DNA of 64,000 nt from Pseudomonas aylmerensis (GTDB taxonomy: Bacteria > Pseudomonadota > Gammaproteobacteria > Pseudomonadales > Pseudomonadaceae): positions 1 to 64,000 of the forward strand of contig NZ_MAUE01000005.1 of the NCBI RefSeq assembly GCF_001702265.1, in the 5' to 3' direction. Shown piece after piece: positions 63,546 through 64,000 of the stretch (its first letter is position 1; each line of letters starts with the position of its first letter). The notes under the pieces were generated by a model. The model did no database searches. It was given only the letters and a program-made list of their open reading frames with translations, and was not told where the DNA came from. A program made the position numbers and the translations under genes.

Positions 63546-64000
63546 TCAATGCTGGCGGCTTGAAGGAGGATTCCTGTGTTTTAACAATGCATCGAGCATT
63601 GAAGCCCATTCAATGCGAAAGTCACCCTCGTCAGTATTTAAGACAAGTGTTTGAGGTTTGATTGTATCATCGGGGCGAACTACCCAGAGCGTATTACCGC
63701 CGTTGGCGAGGCAGTGTGTCACGGTCTCGAGCTCAAGGGGGTGGCAAAGTAATATCGCCCTGACCGCTGGGATTTGGCTTATCAGCAATTGATGAGTCAA
63801 CGCTTTCAGTCGTTGTTGGGAAGGCGTCTCTTCAAGTAAAAGAAAAATAGCCTTGTTTGCAATTGACGTGGCATATTCTTCGACGCTTTCACATATAGAT
63901 TGATAGTCGACTTCCCAGCGTTCGAGTTGGGCATTCGCACGGTGCCAAAATTCAGCACCGCATTTTTCCAGTATTTCCTCGCGTTGTTCGGTTGCCAACT
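63546..64000 (-). CDS. hrpE: HrpE, SctL stator protein (5' part missing)
   Basis: The last about 150 residues of HrpE, the SctL/FliH-type stator that anchors the ATPase HrcN. The window ends before the start: the frame is open to the right edge, so the TTG near 63998 is not a real start. Helical first part then ILLCHPLELETVTHCLANGG, the typical C-terminal domain. Stop at 63546. Further Hrp genes (hrpD, hrcJ, hrpB, harpin, pilin) are expected beyond. Confidence 0.86.
   Translation of the reverse strand, partial: LATEQREEILEKCGAEFWHRANAQLERWEVDYQSICESVEEYATSIANKAIFLLLEETPSQQRLKALTHQLLISQIPAVRAILLCHPLELETVTHCLANGGNTLWVVRPDDTIKPQTLVLNTDEGDFRIEWASMLDALLKHRNPPSSRQH

Overview
The window is chromosomal DNA of a fluorescent pseudomonad, most likely of the Pseudomonas fluorescens lineage. 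This rests on the 5S rRNA and its spacer, the REP palindromes of the GGGCAAGCCCGGCTCCCACA type, the high GC content, family pairs typical of the genus (OprD porin, DUF2790, DUF2388, MksFEB), and a type III secretion cluster in the Hrp1 gene order known from P. syringae (hrp/hrc) and P. fluorescens (rsp/rsc). No insertion sequence, CRISPR array or prophage was seen.

Layout. (1) 1-330: end of an rRNA operon (23S-5S spacer, 5S, terminator). (2) 515-4080: two PqiA-type membrane proteins and a six-domain MCE protein, an envelope lipid-transport operon. (3) 4253-9079 (minus): mksF-mksE-mksB, a condensin without the nuclease subunit MksG. It is divergent from holD-rimI (9228-10455), and two perfect DnaA boxes lie between them. 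(4) 10537-20000: stand-alone genes: an acidic protein, a beta carbonic anhydrase, a small SET-domain protein, a secreted unknown, a Tat-exported phosphoesterase, a heptamer repeat array, and transporters for short-chain fatty acids, a metabolite/H+ symport substrate and gluconate. (5) 20139-30915: a zinc/cadmium/cobalt module with a CDF exporter, CzcCBA, CzcRS, an OprD-family porin and a DUF2790 protein. A recurring TTGTAATGTT-like element lies before czcC, before the porin and before the DUF2790 gene. (6) 31020-40739: a soluble double-PAS chemoreceptor-like protein, a flavin reductase, regulator/exporter pairs (LysR with a DHA2 pump, AraC with a LysE exporter), D-Ala-D-Ala ligase, PgeF and gamma-glutamyltransferase.

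(7) 40915-64000: the type III secretion region. A 1445-residue AvrE-family effector (RopE-like) sits behind a hrp-box-like promoter. It is separated by about 4 kb of ordinary genes and a tRNA-Met from the apparatus cluster. That cluster contains hrpL (ECF sigma factor, with a sigma54-type promoter of its own), then hrpJ-hrcV-hrpQ-hrcN-hrpO-hrpP-hrcQ-hrcR-hrcS-hrcT-hrcU on the plus strand, facing hrpF-hrpG-hrcC-hrpT-hrpV and the end of hrpE on the minus strand. Canonical hrp boxes precede hrpJ and hrpF. The logic read from the sequence is: sigma54 and an enhancer protein switch on hrpL, HrpL then drives the hrpJ and hrpF operons and probably the effector. The pilin, harpin and hrpRS genes expected from P. 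syringae lie beyond the right edge.

The main departures from the textbook cluster are an unsplit hrcQ carrying a strong internal start site, the lack of an effector chaperone gene beside the AvrE-family gene, and the shorter effector. Coordinates of starts were adjusted by hand from ribosome-binding sites and family lengths. No database search was possible, so family names rest on recognised motifs and gene order.
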